A stretch of 61,379 bases of DNA from Candidatus Heimdallarchaeota archaeon (GCA_015523565.1 WAKA01000126.1:1-61379), one strand, 5' to 3'; counted from the stretch's first letter, positions 35,522-44,840 are shown. The notes: a model not told the origin generated them from the letters alone. Numbers and translations: made by a program.

Positions 35522-36349
35522 GTGGAAACCCCGATAAGACTAGAACAATGGATGGTTATCCGAATATCTGGAAACGATAAGACTAACTTTCTTAATGGTC
35601 TTATCCCAACCGACATCAATAAGGTTCCTCTTGGACAATTCATTAAAAGTTGTTGGCTTTCCCCCCAAGGGAAAATAAAAAGCATTTTTTGGATGGGTTA
35701 TTTCAAAAATGATCAGCTCTTGTCTGATGATGGATTTATTTTCCTTGTTCCACCAGAAATGAAAAGAGAACTAGTTGAAGACCTTGTTCGTTTCAATCTC
35801 AATCTTCAGGTGAAATTAGAGGATATCAGTTCAGAAATCCCTCCATTGTATTTTTCTGCAAGTGATGTTACAGATTGTTATTACCGCATGAGTGGTTTTC
35901 CTTTCTTTCCAGATGGTTTTTTTGTCTTTGTATCAGAAATCCCTGAATCGATTCCTTATTCCGAGAGTTTACCCTATTTAGTAAAAAAAGATTATATTCC
36001 TCCGTACGCTCTAAAAGGATTAAACCCATTTGAAGTTGGACTTCGTGACTGTATTGATCTTGAAAAAGGATGCTTTTTGGGTCAAGAACCTTTAGCGCGC
36101 ATGACTTATCGTGGACGTCCAAGATACATGACATATTTATGTTCGCTTGACATGCAAAATTTTGAAAAATACACAAAGGACGACAAGATTGTCTCTGAAT
36201 CCCATGAGATTGGTCGCATTGTGTTTAAGATGAAATTGGGTGATGAAGTTTTTTTCATTTGCCAACTCAGATCAAGGGATTTGCCAGAAACTATTTTTTC
36301 ACAAGCCTTGAAGACACTTAATGCCAGAATTGTTGGTAAATATAGCTAA
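35522..36349 (+). CDS. ygfZ: YgfZ/GcvT-family folate-binding protein
   Basis: 275 residues from GTG 35522. The diagnostic K-G-C-(Y/F)-x-G-Q-E motif is present as KGCFLGQEP (182-190), followed by ARMTYRGR. The N-terminal half has the GcvT-like layout, LNGLIPTDINK and WLSPQGKI. YgfZ (IBA57 in mitochondria) helps mature or repair Fe-S enzymes in a tetrahydrofolate-dependent way. It stands in the same window as the SUF genes but has its own promoter. Some GcvT-like proteins lack the Cys, which is kept here. Confidence 0.85.
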   Translation: METPIRLEQWMVIRISGNDKTNFLNGLIPTDINKVPLGQFIKSCWLSPQGKIKSIFWMGYFKNDQLLSDDGFIFLVPPEMKRELVEDLVRFNLNLQVKLEDISSEIPPLYFSASDVTDCYYRMSGFPFFPDGFFVFVSEIPESIPYSESLPYLVKKDYIPPYALKGLNPFEVGLRDCIDLEKGCFLGQEPLARMTYRGRPRYMTYLCSLDMQNFEKYTKDDKIVSESHEIGRIVFKMKLGDEVFFICQLRSRDLPETIFSQALKTLNARIVGKYS

Positions 36350-36370
36350 GCATCATATTTTTCAAGTTTG

Positions 36371-36380
36371 GTTTAAAAAA
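36371..36380 (+). promoter_or_regulatory. TATA-like box for the 127-aa membrane protein
   Basis: gtttaaaaaa, centred about 27 bp before ATG 36402. GGAG also lies 5 nt before the ATG. Confidence 0.5.
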
Positions 36381-36401
36381 GGATAGATTCCTGGAGAAAT
36401 C

Positions 36402-36785
36402 ATGCTTAATCAATATATTCTTCTGGCAATTACTATTATTGTCCTTGCATTTGCACTTTTCATAGGTGAAAAGGTGTTTGGAAATCGAAAGGTGAAGTTA
36501 ACTGGTTCATATTTCCTTATGGCTATTTTGGTGGCTGTTGTTATCCTTGTCCTGTTGATTGTTTCATATGCTGTTTCTGGTTTTTTCAGTTTTCTCCCTG
36601 GAATTTCAGGCATTGGTTCCATCTTGGGCTTCATCCTTTCAGCATATGCAGTTAAATCCCTGCTCATGAAATCTGCCTCATATGAACGTGCGGTTTGGGT
36701 AACATTGGTTGCATTTTTGGTTGTATTTCTTATTGAAGGTATTGCTTCGCTTTTAGGGACGTCAATTATCGTAATCATTGCCTAA
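36402..36785 (+). CDS. Small hypothetical membrane protein
   Basis: 127 residues with four hydrophobic segments (YILLAITIIVLAFALFIG; MAILVAVVILVLLIVSYAVSG; GIGSILGFILSAYAVKSLL; WVTLVAFLVVFLIEGIASLL). No catalytic motif. It shares a 4-bp CTAA double stop with the convergent deacetylase gene. Family not recognised. Confidence 0.7.
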   Translation: MLNQYILLAITIIVLAFALFIGEKVFGNRKVKLTGSYFLMAILVAVVILVLLIVSYAVSGFFSFLPGISGIGSILGFILSAYAVKSLLMKSASYERAVWVTLVAFLVVFLIEGIASLLGTSIIVIIA

Positions 36786-37474
36786 ATTAGCAAATCTTGT
36801 GCTTGATAGCTGATTATCCTTTCATTGAATTTCTCGGCATACTCACAATTTGCATCTATTCCCCTTCCCCTTCTTCTTATGCGCATTAATTCTCCAATGT
36901 CTTTCCAACCAAAAAGATTTTCATAATAATTTCCGCATGCAGTAACCTTGTCAATGGTTGAACTCACATCAACATATATTGTTGGCAGTAAATCATTCTC
37001 GTGATAATAAAAAAGTCTTATCGGTTCTCGATAACTTTTGCCCCTTCCCATTAACTTATCCAGACGACAAAAGGTCAAGGCATCCAAAACAATTTGTGCT
37101 GTATTCCGATGGTCATGGTGTACTGATTGTGGTCCCCAAGATATTATTGCATGTGGTTGCAATTCCGCAATTTTTTTAGCTAACTCTATGGCATTGTCCC
37201 TCGTCGCTGAAATTCTGGTATCCCCCCAATCAAAGAAAATGGGATCATTAATGCCCAATAGTGTGCAAATCTCATATGCCTGTTCTTCTCTTACATTTTT
37301 GATTTTCTCAATGCTTTCATTTCCAAATTTTGTTGTGAGCTCTCCATGACTTAAAAAAATAAGAAAAACATTGTCACCATTTTCTGCGTGCTTTGCAAGC
37401 GTCCCCACCATCCCCAACTCATCATCTGGGTGTGATAGAATCGCTAAAATCCGTTTTTCTGATCGAAAGCTCAT
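36782..37474 (-). CDS. PIG-L/LmbE-family deacetylase
   Basis: 230 residues. The zinc site is visible in LSHPDDELGMVGTL (H, D, D) and in SVHHDHRNTAQIV (the later His). These enzymes remove acetyl groups from N-acetylglucosamine-type sugars, for example in GPI anchors, mycothiol-like thiols or glycolipids. Which substrate is used here is unknown. A TATA-like aattaaat lies about 24 bp upstream of ATG 37474. Confidence 0.9.
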   Translation of the reverse strand: MSFRSEKRILAILSHPDDELGMVGTLAKHAENGDNVFLIFLSHGELTTKFGNESIEKIKNVREEQAYEICTLLGINDPIFFDWGDTRISATRDNAIELAKKIAELQPHAIISWGPQSVHHDHRNTAQIVLDALTFCRLDKLMGRGKSYREPIRLFYYHENDLLPTIYVDVSSTIDKVTACGNYYENLFGWKDIGELMRIRRRGRGIDANCEYAEKFNERIISYQAQDLLI

Positions 37475-37652
37475 AAGACGAAAATTTCCATGAAATTAAA
37501 TCTCTTTTGCAATTGGCAAATATGCATGCATTGCTTTCTAATTAACGGAATTCATATATTTCGTGTTTTTAAGTGCTTTCAACAGAAAAAAATAACCTGA
37601 ATTTGGTAACAAAACCTCAAAACTCTTAAATTCTCAATTGGGAAAACCACTT

Positions 37653-39500
37653 GTGTTTCAAAGACCATTTTCCCTGTTGCTTATTCTTGCTCTAATTGTC
37701 AGTGGATTTCCTCCAACTCCGATATCGGCATTGGAAACAGGTTCTGTCAGGTCTGGCATTGTTCCAAACAAGGCACCGATCAAAATAACAATTAAATTCT
37801 GGGGGTTTCCTAACACTTTCTTCATTTCAAATTTGGAATTGCCGAACCATATTGTCCATGAGTATATCGATACACGTGATGATAAAGTCAAGCAATATTG
37901 GGAAGGAATTTTAGGCATCCCTTTTGCATGGGAGTATAAAATCGAATACGTTTATGATACGCAACCTGGAAATATTTTTGATCTGACAAATTTCTTTGCA
38001 GTAAACTCCACAAGCAAAGATAATGTCTTTGTCAATGAAAATGGCACCATAAAAACAGTCTCTGGTAAACAAATGAATGTTAAGACAATGGCTAATTTTC
38101 TTAGAAACTATGATGCCGAAACTGGATATACAATTCATGTTATAGATGGCAGGATATTTGACGCATCCAAAGATTCATTGCATTGGTATTCCATAAATGA
38201 AAACCAAATCTACTTTAGAAATAGTATGGATCTCAGAAATCTAGGTGAAATTTCCTCTACCAGTCTTTTCTATGATGTCAATGCATATGCACCAACATTC
38301 ATTAACATTGAGAATGGAAGCCAAAGAATGATTGATGTTATAGCTTCTGATGTTTTCATTGATCAATTCCTTACTCCAAGATTAAGCGAAATTATTGAGA
38401 AAATAATAATTGGAAGTCCATACTACCGAAAATTTGGTTTTGTAGATTATCGCCGAATTCCCGACTTAGAATTTGCAAAAGTGGTCATTGGCGGGAATTC
38501 CTCTCCAGTCTCCCCCCTGCAAGTTCACTTTAGCACTTCTGCAAATAAATATGAAAATAAAATCCGTGATTTCCTGAGTTTTCTTCCTACTAAAATCAAT
38601 GTCAAAACATCTTTCATGGAAGTGTCTGACAGTAAAAGAATTCAATCTTTCTTATCGTCTTATACAAAAACAATCAATGGATCGAAAGTTATCGTAATGG
38701 ATGATCTGAAAGCAGAGGCACTGAAAAATTCCATCCGCTTTGATAAGTCAATTTACACCCAATTTCCAAGTGGATTTTTCTACCTTACTGTCTTCTTTGA
38801 CCAAGGTACGGATGAAAGAGTACAATTCCTTTATAATAAATCCACTGGTCTTAAAGAATATTCAGCCGATATCATTGGATTGGACATCGTCAACATTTCC
38901 ACATGGCTTGATTCACCAATTGAACGAGCTTCAACTACAATAAGCGATTACGCATTACGTTCAGTCGGGAAACTATTGGGATTGCCAATTCTCAAAAATG
39001 GCATCACTGCTTTTCTTGAAACACCGATGTCAGAATATGGGTATGGGAAATCAAAATCAGGCAAATCATTTTCCCAACTAGAGAAATTTTCATTTTGGAG
39101 AAAACTAGCCATGATATACAATATTTCCAGCATTCTATTGTATAATTCTGCCCTTGCCGATTTAAACAAGAATAACTACAAATTCATACCACATCAAGAA
39201 ATCTATGATGCGGACGCTGTTAGAATTAATGCCACGGTGTTTTGGAAAAGAGGAAACTACAAAAAGGCAATGGAAACATATTTGATAGCTTTTGAAAACA
39301 TGACACAAGCGGTTCAAAAAATCAACAAGAGGATTTTTGCATTTTCAAACAGCCTGATTTTTGCATCTGGAATGTTCCTCTTGTTTTCCGTCTATTCGCT
39401 CATGAAAAGCTATGTGATTCCAGCACCAAATTCAATCGTAAATGCAAAAGGAATTCCTGTTTCTTGGTATTCAAAAAAAGAAGAGAAAAATGAAAAATAA
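37653..39500 (+). CDS. Large secreted, C-terminally anchored protein
   Basis: About 615 residues. GTG 37653 lies 25 bp after cttaaatt and gives a clean signal peptide (PFSLLLILALIVSG); TTG 37638 would add five residues. The mature part holds many N-x-S/T sites and ends with a membrane segment (SLIFASGMFLLFSVYSLM) and a short cytoplasmic tail. No protease, sugar-binding or S-layer motif was recognised. It begins TITIKFWGFP after the signal. The outside role is unknown. Confidence 0.75.
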   Translation: MFQRPFSLLLILALIVSGFPPTPISALETGSVRSGIVPNKAPIKITIKFWGFPNTFFISNLELPNHIVHEYIDTRDDKVKQYWEGILGIPFAWEYKIEYVYDTQPGNIFDLTNFFAVNSTSKDNVFVNENGTIKTVSGKQMNVKTMANFLRNYDAETGYTIHVIDGRIFDASKDSLHWYSINENQIYFRNSMDLRNLGEISSTSLFYDVNAYAPTFINIENGSQRMIDVIASDVFIDQFLTPRLSEIIEKIIIGSPYYRKFGFVDYRRIPDLEFAKVVIGGNSSPVSPLQVHFSTSANKYENKIRDFLSFLPTKINVKTSFMEVSDSKRIQSFLSSYTKTINGSKVIVMDDLKAEALKNSIRFDKSIYTQFPSGFFYLTVFFDQGTDERVQFLYNKSTGLKEYSADIIGLDIVNISTWLDSPIERASTTISDYALRSVGKLLGLPILKNGITAFLETPMSEYGYGKSKSGKSFSQLEKFSFWRKLAMIYNISSILLYNSALADLNKNNYKFIPHQEIYDADAVRINATVFWKRGNYKKAMETYLIAFENMTQAVQKINKRIFAFSNSLIFASGMFLLFSVYSLMKSYVIPAPNSIVNAKGIPVSWYSKKEEKNEK

Positions 39501-39517
39501 CAATCATTGTTATCAAA

Positions 39518-39527
39518 CAAGTTAAAG
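39518..39527 (+). promoter_or_regulatory. TATA-like box for the peroxiredoxin
   Basis: caagttaaag, centred 27 bp before ATG 39550, favouring that ATG over GTG 39535. Confidence 0.45.
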
Positions 39528-39549
39528 AAATCAAGTGGATATAGAACTT

Positions 39550-40023
39550 ATGGTTGCAATTGGAGATCCTGCACCAAAAGCTATTTTATGGAAAACAGCC
39601 CCTTCTGGGACAGAAAAACAATTTGATCTTGGGAAATCTTATGAAACTGGAGTTACTGTACTCTACTTCTTTCCTGCGGCCTTTACAGGTGTCTGCACCG
39701 AGTCAAACTGTCAACTCCGTGATGACTTCGAAGAATTTGAGACCCTAAATGCCAAACTTTTTGGTGTTTCCGTTGACTTGCCATTCAGTCAAGCCAAGTT
39801 TATGGAACTTAACAATCTCAATTATCCTTTACTTTCTGATTTCAACAAGGAATTAATTACCGCTTTTGATATTGTTGACAACGATTTTGTAGGATTTAAA
39901 GGCGTTGCAAAACGATCTCTGTTTGCAATAAAAGATGGAAAGATAATATTCAAATGGGTTGCGGATTCACCTGGAAACTTCCCCCCATTCGAGGAACTAA
40001 AAGCAAAATTAAAGGAATTGTAA
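39550..40023 (+). CDS. Peroxiredoxin (AhpC/TSA, BCP/AhpE-like)
   Basis: 157 residues. The peroxidatic cysteine is in FFPAAFTGVCTESNC, with a second cysteine five residues later as possible resolving residue, the BCP-like atypical arrangement. Other family signs: VSVDLPFSQAKF and LLSDFNKELITAFDI. It reduces hydrogen peroxide and organic peroxides in the cytosol. The electron donor is not apparent. The next gene starts 14 nt downstream. Confidence 0.9.
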   Translation: MVAIGDPAPKAILWKTAPSGTEKQFDLGKSYETGVTVLYFFPAAFTGVCTESNCQLRDDFEEFETLNAKLFGVSVDLPFSQAKFMELNNLNYPLLSDFNKELITAFDIVDNDFVGFKGVAKRSLFAIKDGKIIFKWVADSPGNFPPFEELKAKLKEL

Positions 40024-40037
40024 CTTTCAAATAAAAT

Positions 40038-40466
40038 GTGGAATTTCAAACCCTGAATGAATTGCACTCAAAATCATTCATTGTACAGACTCTTACAGAG
40101 TTTTTCCTGATATTACTTGCTCTTCATTATTGGCTTCCGATAATGCTTCTTCCTTTTTATTTCCCCTTGAAATTCATTCAAGTCATCTATTATGCTCCGA
40201 GAAATATTAGCATTGACTACCAACCACCTTTGCTGTTTGTGCAAATTAGAACCCTTTGCATTACAAAAAGACATGTCTTGCAATTCCCAAAAGCAAAAAT
40301 CAGGCTAAATATGGATCGCCATTGGAAAGCATTTCTTCTAATTGCAAATGGGGATGGAAGTGTCAAGTTGAAATATAAGCTCAATCCAAGTGATACTTTT
40401 GAAATAATGGATTTTCTCTCGATTCTAGCCAATGGTGTAGTAACAAATATCAAACTCCATAACTAA
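40038..40466 (+). CDS. Hypothetical membrane-associated protein
   Basis: 142 residues from GTG 40038, which lies about 28 bp after aaattaaagg within the peroxiredoxin gene end. A hydrophobic hairpin (about 20-50) is followed by a beta-rich soluble domain (LLFVQIRTLCITKRHVLQFPKAKIRL), reminiscent of a PH-like barrel, though this is weak. Function unknown. The promoter position and the amino-acid make-up of the C-terminal half support a real gene. Confidence 0.55.
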   Translation: MEFQTLNELHSKSFIVQTLTEFFLILLALHYWLPIMLLPFYFPLKFIQVIYYAPRNISIDYQPPLLFVQIRTLCITKRHVLQFPKAKIRLNMDRHWKAFLLIANGDGSVKLKYKLNPSDTFEIMDFLSILANGVVTNIKLHN

Positions 40467-40475
40467 AAATAAAAG
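40461..40475 (+). promoter_or_regulatory. TATA-like box for the 168-aa gene
   Basis: aactaaaaataaaag, centred about 28 bp before GTG 40498. Confidence 0.45.
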
Positions 40476-40497
40476 GAATTCCATCAGTAAAGAAAAT

Positions 40498-41004
40498 GTG
40501 GAAATTCCATTCCTTTTGCTTCGAATCCAAATTCCTGAGGAATATCTGATCAATGCCAGACAAATTACAATTGAAATGTTAATGGAACACTTACAAGCTA
40601 AACCCGCAGTAATTTTCAATTTTTACGCACAGGCATATGGAGTGGAGGTGAAAGATTACAAATACTTACCTAATGGTGGTTTTTTTGTAGATTTTGAAAC
40701 CCGTCATTGTACTCATTATGCAGAAATCAAAGGAATTGAAAGAAGAGATCGGCTTTTCTCAGAAAAGATTTACCAGCCTCTTGTTCCCCCCATTTACCGA
40801 GAAAGTTGGTTTGATAAAAAAGACGCAATTCGCTCATATGCTATCATCATTACGAAAATCATTCCATTATCCCACCCCATTCCTATTGAAGATTTTCTTC
40901 TTTACGAATCAAATGGAAATGTATCCCCATTTGATGATCTTCACCATCCTAGACCAGTATTGCCACCTGAATATTGGCAAAAAGAAACTATGTCCTTAAT
41001 GTAA
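40498..41004 (+). CDS. Hypothetical cytosolic protein, 168 aa
   Basis: GTG start supported by the upstream TATA-like box. Mixed alpha/beta: LLRIQIPEEYLINARQITIEMLMEHL, then GGFFVDFETRHCTHYAEI with a conserved-looking CTHY, then YAIIITKIIPLSHPIPIEDFLLY. Proline- and histidine-rich end. No membrane helix. Family not recognised. Confidence 0.6.
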   Translation: MEIPFLLLRIQIPEEYLINARQITIEMLMEHLQAKPAVIFNFYAQAYGVEVKDYKYLPNGGFFVDFETRHCTHYAEIKGIERRDRLFSEKIYQPLVPPIYRESWFDKKDAIRSYAIIITKIIPLSHPIPIEDFLLYESNGNVSPFDDLHHPRPVLPPEYWQKETMSLM

Positions 41005-41089
41005 GCCTTAGTGTATGGATGCCATTTTTTAAAAACAAATAATAAAAATTACATTTCTTTTTTAATTACTAACATGTTATGAAGTAATT

Positions 41090-41368
41090 TTATGCGTCTA
41101 TCTCTATTCCTTCTTCCTCAAGGATTGTCTCTACTTCATGGAGCTTGTCTGCTGCCAATTGATAAAAAACAGATCGCATATCCTTCAAGTTTGGATATCG
41201 GACAATCAATCCTCTCTCCATGAGTCTTCGAATACAATACCTTACAGACCTAATCGGAAGATTTAGAGTATTAATAATCTCCTTTTGGGTCTTTCGTCCA
41301 TGGTCATGAAGGAATCTTAACATTATGATAGCGTTTGCAGGGAGTTTTTGTTCATTTTGCGAATACAT
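41090..41368 (-). CDS. MarR-like winged-helix regulator
   Basis: 92 residues. A compact winged helix: ANAIIMLRFLHDHGRKTQKEIINTLNLPIRSVRYCIRRLMERGLIVRYP, ending with an acidic helix (VETILEEEGIEIDA). TATA-like tatattaatt on the plus strand (41391-41400) lies about 28 bp before the ATG at 41368, on the minus strand. Small archaeal one-domain regulators of this kind often autoregulate. Targets unknown. Confidence 0.8.
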   Translation of the reverse strand: MYSQNEQKLPANAIIMLRFLHDHGRKTQKEIINTLNLPIRSVRYCIRRLMERGLIVRYPNLKDMRSVFYQLAADKLHEVETILEEEGIEIDA

Positions 41369-41789
41369 TAACGAAACTTAGGTTTTGGAGTATATTAATT
41401 TTATCCGAGTAAAAATATTAATCGAATTTCTTATTAAATCACTATGTGTTGTACGAATCATTCCGAAATTTTGATTTTGTGTTTACGCTGTTCGAATATA
41501 GATTTCGAATTATTTTGGCGCTATTCGCGGAATCGTAACGCCTGAATTTTTTCTTACATCATCTCTTCAACTTTGTTACAATATTTTCATATAGTTTTAT
41601 AATCCTTTTCAATTTGGCTTTTATAGGGCTTAATTTCCAAAATTAACCAAATATTTCATCAATTGGCCTTTACAATATATCTGATTGTTGTAATGCCAAA
41701 TGATAAATAAACCTTTATCCGCATAAAACAGAGGTTTAAATACATAAATTATGAAAATTCAGTTTTTCTTCCCCTATTTAACCCTTTAG
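41369..41789. other. Long AT-rich intergenic region with inverted repeats
   Basis: 421 bp between the MarR-like gene and the LRR gene, with no credible reading frame. It contains TATA-like runs for both flanks (41391-41400; ggtttaaatac near 41732) and a nested inverted repeat near 41517-41543 (GGCG...CGCC around ATTC-GCG-GAAT). TTCGAAT-like repeats lie just before it. A regulator site or a small RNA is possible; nothing decisive is visible. Confidence 0.5.
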
Positions 41790-42821
41790 ATGATTTTGAG
41801 ACTTAATGTCTCATTGTTGTTCCTAATGCTCTGTTTAATTAAATACCAATCAATAATGCATAATGTGACTGATTTTGTGAAAAAAGATGGATATAAAATC
41901 GTTAAGTCAGACTCAGAGGCATTAGAGGGAATTGAAACAATTCTGAACAAAAGAATTCCAATCGTTTCTGATGTGGGATCAGACATCTTTGGTGCTGTTC
42001 TTTGGTTCAGGAGGATTATTGGTCTTTCCATCAATGGAGCAAATCTGCATGAAATTCCTGACGACATTTCGAATCTTTCAGAGCTTCGTTTCCTCTATCT
42101 AGAAAATAACCTCATTTCTGAAATTCCTGTTTCCATTAAAAGACTCAATAACTTGGAAACATTTTCTATTGCATCCAACATTGTCAAAAATATTTCAAAC
42201 ATCCCAACAAGCATAAAGATTCTAAATGTGTCCAACAATAAATTACGCGGAAAAGTATCAATATGTCTTCCAAATCTGCAAGAATTTATATCATACAGGA
42301 ATGGTCTTTCTATGGTTCAATTTTTTGAAACAAAAAATCTAGAGATTGTTAATCTGTCCAATAATGCCCTGACTTCTTCACCAACTTCTGAAAGCATACC
42401 AAGTTTGAAATCATTAATTCTCAAGAATAACCAAATCTCCGATCTCCCTCATAAAATTCCATCAACAATCAAGCATATTGACCTTTCAAAAAACAAGCTA
42501 AATGCAAATCTGGATCTGACTTCATGGGGTGCATTGCCGAATCTCAATGAACTTGATTTGTCATCAAATGGTCTTGTTTCACTTAGACTAATTCCTAATC
42601 AATTTCCCTCTTTGCGGGTTTTGAAACTATCAAACAATAGGTTTCAAGCAATTCCAAAAGAACTTCAGACAATGCAAAAATTGGAAAAAATCTTTCTTGG
42701 GGGGAATCAACTCATATCGTTTGACATCAATGAAAATCCCTGGCCATTATTGAAATATGTAGACTTGAAACATAATCCAATCCAAACTAAACCAAAATGG
42801 CTAAAAAAACTAAAGGGATAG
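41790..42821 (+). CDS. Leucine-rich-repeat protein
   Basis: 343 residues from ATG 41790. The first 22 residues are hydrophobic and may be a signal anchor; ATG 41856 is an alternative start without it. From residue 75 on, about ten LRR units follow with the L-x-x-L-x-L-x-x-N pattern: LRFLYLENNLISEIP, IKILNVSNNKL, LEIVNLSNNALT, LKSLILKNNQISDLP, LNELDLSSNGLVSL, LRVLKLSNNRFQAIP. These are ligand- or protein-binding scaffolds, common in eukaryotes and uneven in archaea. No GTPase or kinase domain attached. Confidence 0.88.
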   Translation: MILRLNVSLLFLMLCLIKYQSIMHNVTDFVKKDGYKIVKSDSEALEGIETILNKRIPIVSDVGSDIFGAVLWFRRIIGLSINGANLHEIPDDISNLSELRFLYLENNLISEIPVSIKRLNNLETFSIASNIVKNISNIPTSIKILNVSNNKLRGKVSICLPNLQEFISYRNGLSMVQFFETKNLEIVNLSNNALTSSPTSESIPSLKSLILKNNQISDLPHKIPSTIKHIDLSKNKLNANLDLTSWGALPNLNELDLSSNGLVSLRLIPNQFPSLRVLKLSNNRFQAIPKELQTMQKLEKIFLGGNQLISFDINENPWPLLKYVDLKHNPIQTKPKWLKKLKG

Positions 42822-43181
42822 CTCATTCAATTCTCTACATTCCTCTAAAGTTGCCACTGCCCTTCTCAGATGTGGGATGACAATGGAACCTCCAACAACC
42901 AAGGCAATATTGAAGGTTTCCCAAAATTCTTCATTAGTCACCCCTTCCAATACCGATTGGATAATGTGGTATGTTATGCAGTCATCACACCTGAGAACCA
43001 TAGATGCTACTAAACCAAGCAATTCCTTGGTTTTTTTTGGAAGTGCACCATTGCTATATGCTTGTGTATCCAAAGTAAAGAATCTCTTTATCCCCAAATG
43101 TCCACTTTCCAATATTTTTCTATTCATTTTTTCTCTGAATTCCTTGAATTCATCAAGTGACTGATGGTTTAGTTCACCCAT
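42810..43181 (-). CDS. AhpD-like/carboxymuconolactone decarboxylase-family protein
   Basis: 123 residues. The helical CMD domain includes the redox pair CDDC in MVLRCDDCITYHIIQSVLEG, with the His a few residues later as in AhpD. Such proteins act as thiol peroxidases or as electron donors to peroxiredoxin; a role with the peroxiredoxin at 39550 is possible but not shown. A TATA-like ttatattatt lies about 25 bp upstream on its strand. The stop region overlaps the LRR gene by 12 bp. Confidence 0.9.
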   Translation of the reverse strand: MGELNHQSLDEFKEFREKMNRKILESGHLGIKRFFTLDTQAYSNGALPKKTKELLGLVASMVLRCDDCITYHIIQSVLEGVTNEEFWETFNIALVVGGSIVIPHLRRAVATLEECRELNELSL

Positions 43182-43275
43182 AAATTAAAATTTCCTGTGT
43201 TATATTATTGGTTCCGATTTAAGCAAACAAAAAATTTACAGAATATGACTTTTCCATCAATCATCATGAATTAAA

Positions 43276-43283
43276 ATTTTAAG
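43276..43283 (+). promoter_or_regulatory. TATA-like box for the transporter
   Basis: attttaag, centred about 26 bp before ATG 43305. Confidence 0.5.
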
Positions 43284-43304
43284 TGCTTTCAAGCAGAGAC
43301 AATC

Positions 43305-44840
43305 ATGTCAGAGGATGTCTTGCTTTCATACAATCCTGAAAGTCCTTTTACCCCTGATTCCCAACATTGGGGGGATCAACCTTGGTATAAGAAAAACATA
43401 ATCAAATGGGCTCTGTATGATTTGGGAAATACCATTTATTCAATGGTTGTTGTCTCATTGACCATCGGTGCTTTACTCTACATCAAGTATTATGAGCAAG
43501 GCATGCCTGGTAATGAGGCAGTATCAAAGGGAAACAACACATTGGCAATAGCACTTATGATTGGTAACTTAATAATGGCTTTTGCATCTCCCTTTCTTGG
43601 TGCAATTGCAGATCAAAGGTCAGAAAGGAAAAGACTTTTGATGAAGGTGACTTGGCTCTGTATCACGTTCATGGCAATGCTTGGACTTTCATATTGGGTT
43701 GACGACATCCTGATATTGGTCATAATATTCTTGGCCGCCAATTTATTCTATCAAATTGGATTAATAATTTACGATTCAATGTTACCTTTTATTGCAGACA
43801 AAGAAGATATTGGCAAGGTCTCTGGTTTTGCCATTGCTGTTGGATATTTTGGCTCAATCATTGGAATTGGTCTTGGGTTTATGTTGATTGCTCTCGGTTT
43901 CCCTGATTATGTAGTCAGACCTGCAAAAGAAGTCAATGGAGTCTTGCAACCCGATCAATTTGAAATTGGTTATATCCCTTACATTTATCCTCTGGCCGCG
44001 ATTGTTTTTCTTTTGTTTGCACTTCCCATGTATACTGTCAAAGAAAAAACACTTCGTGAAAGAACTACTGACATTGAAAAAACACTTGCCCAAACAATGG
44101 ATGAAGTCATCGACACAGCAAAAGAAATCGCAAAATATAGGTCTATGAAGTTGTTTATCATTGGTTGGTTGATTTTCGTCGACGCCGCCAATACTGTGAT
44201 CGCATTTATGGGGCAAATGGTCACTGTTGGTCTAGAATTTGGAAAAAGTCAATATGCCTTGATTGTATTGGGGATCGGCATCATTACTGCTGTCCTGCTA
44301 ACCTATCCTGTGGGATTGTTTGCAGACAAGTATGGTCCAAGAAAAACATTGTTCCTTATTACCTTCCTATGGCTATTAAGCATGACCCTTGCATTTTTCA
44401 CCAATATAACGGATCATTCCGCTAAAGAGCTGGGTCTTGCAGGTCCCACTGCCCCATGGTTGGTTTATGTCTTCCCAATCATTGTGGGTCCTGCCTTAGG
44501 TGGTACTTGGGTCGTTCAGCGCCAATACCTTACTGAATTGTCCCCTCCCAAAAAAGTGGGAAATTATTTTGGTTTTGCCAATATTTTCGGGAGAATCTCT
44601 GCTGCATTCGGACCGATTATTTTCACAAAAATGATTGATTTCTTCTGGCTGGAACTCGGATATAGCATAAATGTCTCAACTAGGCTCGGAATTTTCGTTC
44701 TGGGTACCTTATTGATTATTGGATTCGTAATTCTGCTTTTTGTGAAAGACCCTCACGAGTATTATCTGAAAGGTGCAAAAGCTAATGGCAAAGGACAATG
44801 GCTAATCGGTGCAAATGTCTTGTTTGATGAAAATGAATAG
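43305..44840 (+). CDS. MFS transporter, UMF1/Atg22 type
   Basis: 511 residues with about 12 membrane helices. The opening KKNIIKWALYDLGNTIYSMVVVSLTIG and the FLGAIADQRSERKRLLM loop are the marks of the UMF1 (Atg22-like) branch of the major facilitator superfamily. Atg22 exports amino acids from the yeast vacuole; substrates of prokaryotic members are poorly known. The cytoplasmic loop near 250-290 is charged. A run of seven T (44855-44861) shortly after the stop may terminate transcription. Confidence 0.9.
   Translation: MSEDVLLSYNPESPFTPDSQHWGDQPWYKKNIIKWALYDLGNTIYSMVVVSLTIGALLYIKYYEQGMPGNEAVSKGNNTLAIALMIGNLIMAFASPFLGAIADQRSERKRLLMKVTWLCITFMAMLGLSYWVDDILILVIIFLAANLFYQIGLIIYDSMLPFIADKEDIGKVSGFAIAVGYFGSIIGIGLGFMLIALGFPDYVVRPAKEVNGVLQPDQFEIGYIPYIYPLAAIVFLLFALPMYTVKEKTLRERTTDIEKTLAQTMDEVIDTAKEIAKYRSMKLFIIGWLIFVDAANTVIAFMGQMVTVGLEFGKSQYALIVLGIGIITAVLLTYPVGLFADKYGPRKTLFLITFLWLLSMTLAFFTNITDHSAKELGLAGPTAPWLVYVFPIIVGPALGGTWVVQRQYLTELSPPKKVGNYFGFANIFGRISAAFGPIIFTKMIDFFWLELGYSINVSTRLGIFVLGTLLIIGFVILLFVKDPHEYYLKGAKANGKGQWLIGANVLFDENE

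Noticed and set aside
37567..43292. A 16-bp stretch ttttaagtgctttcaa occurs identically at 37567 and 43277, both before genes.
   Set aside because: In 61 kb of AT-rich DNA one such match is about what chance predicts, and the position relative to the genes differs.
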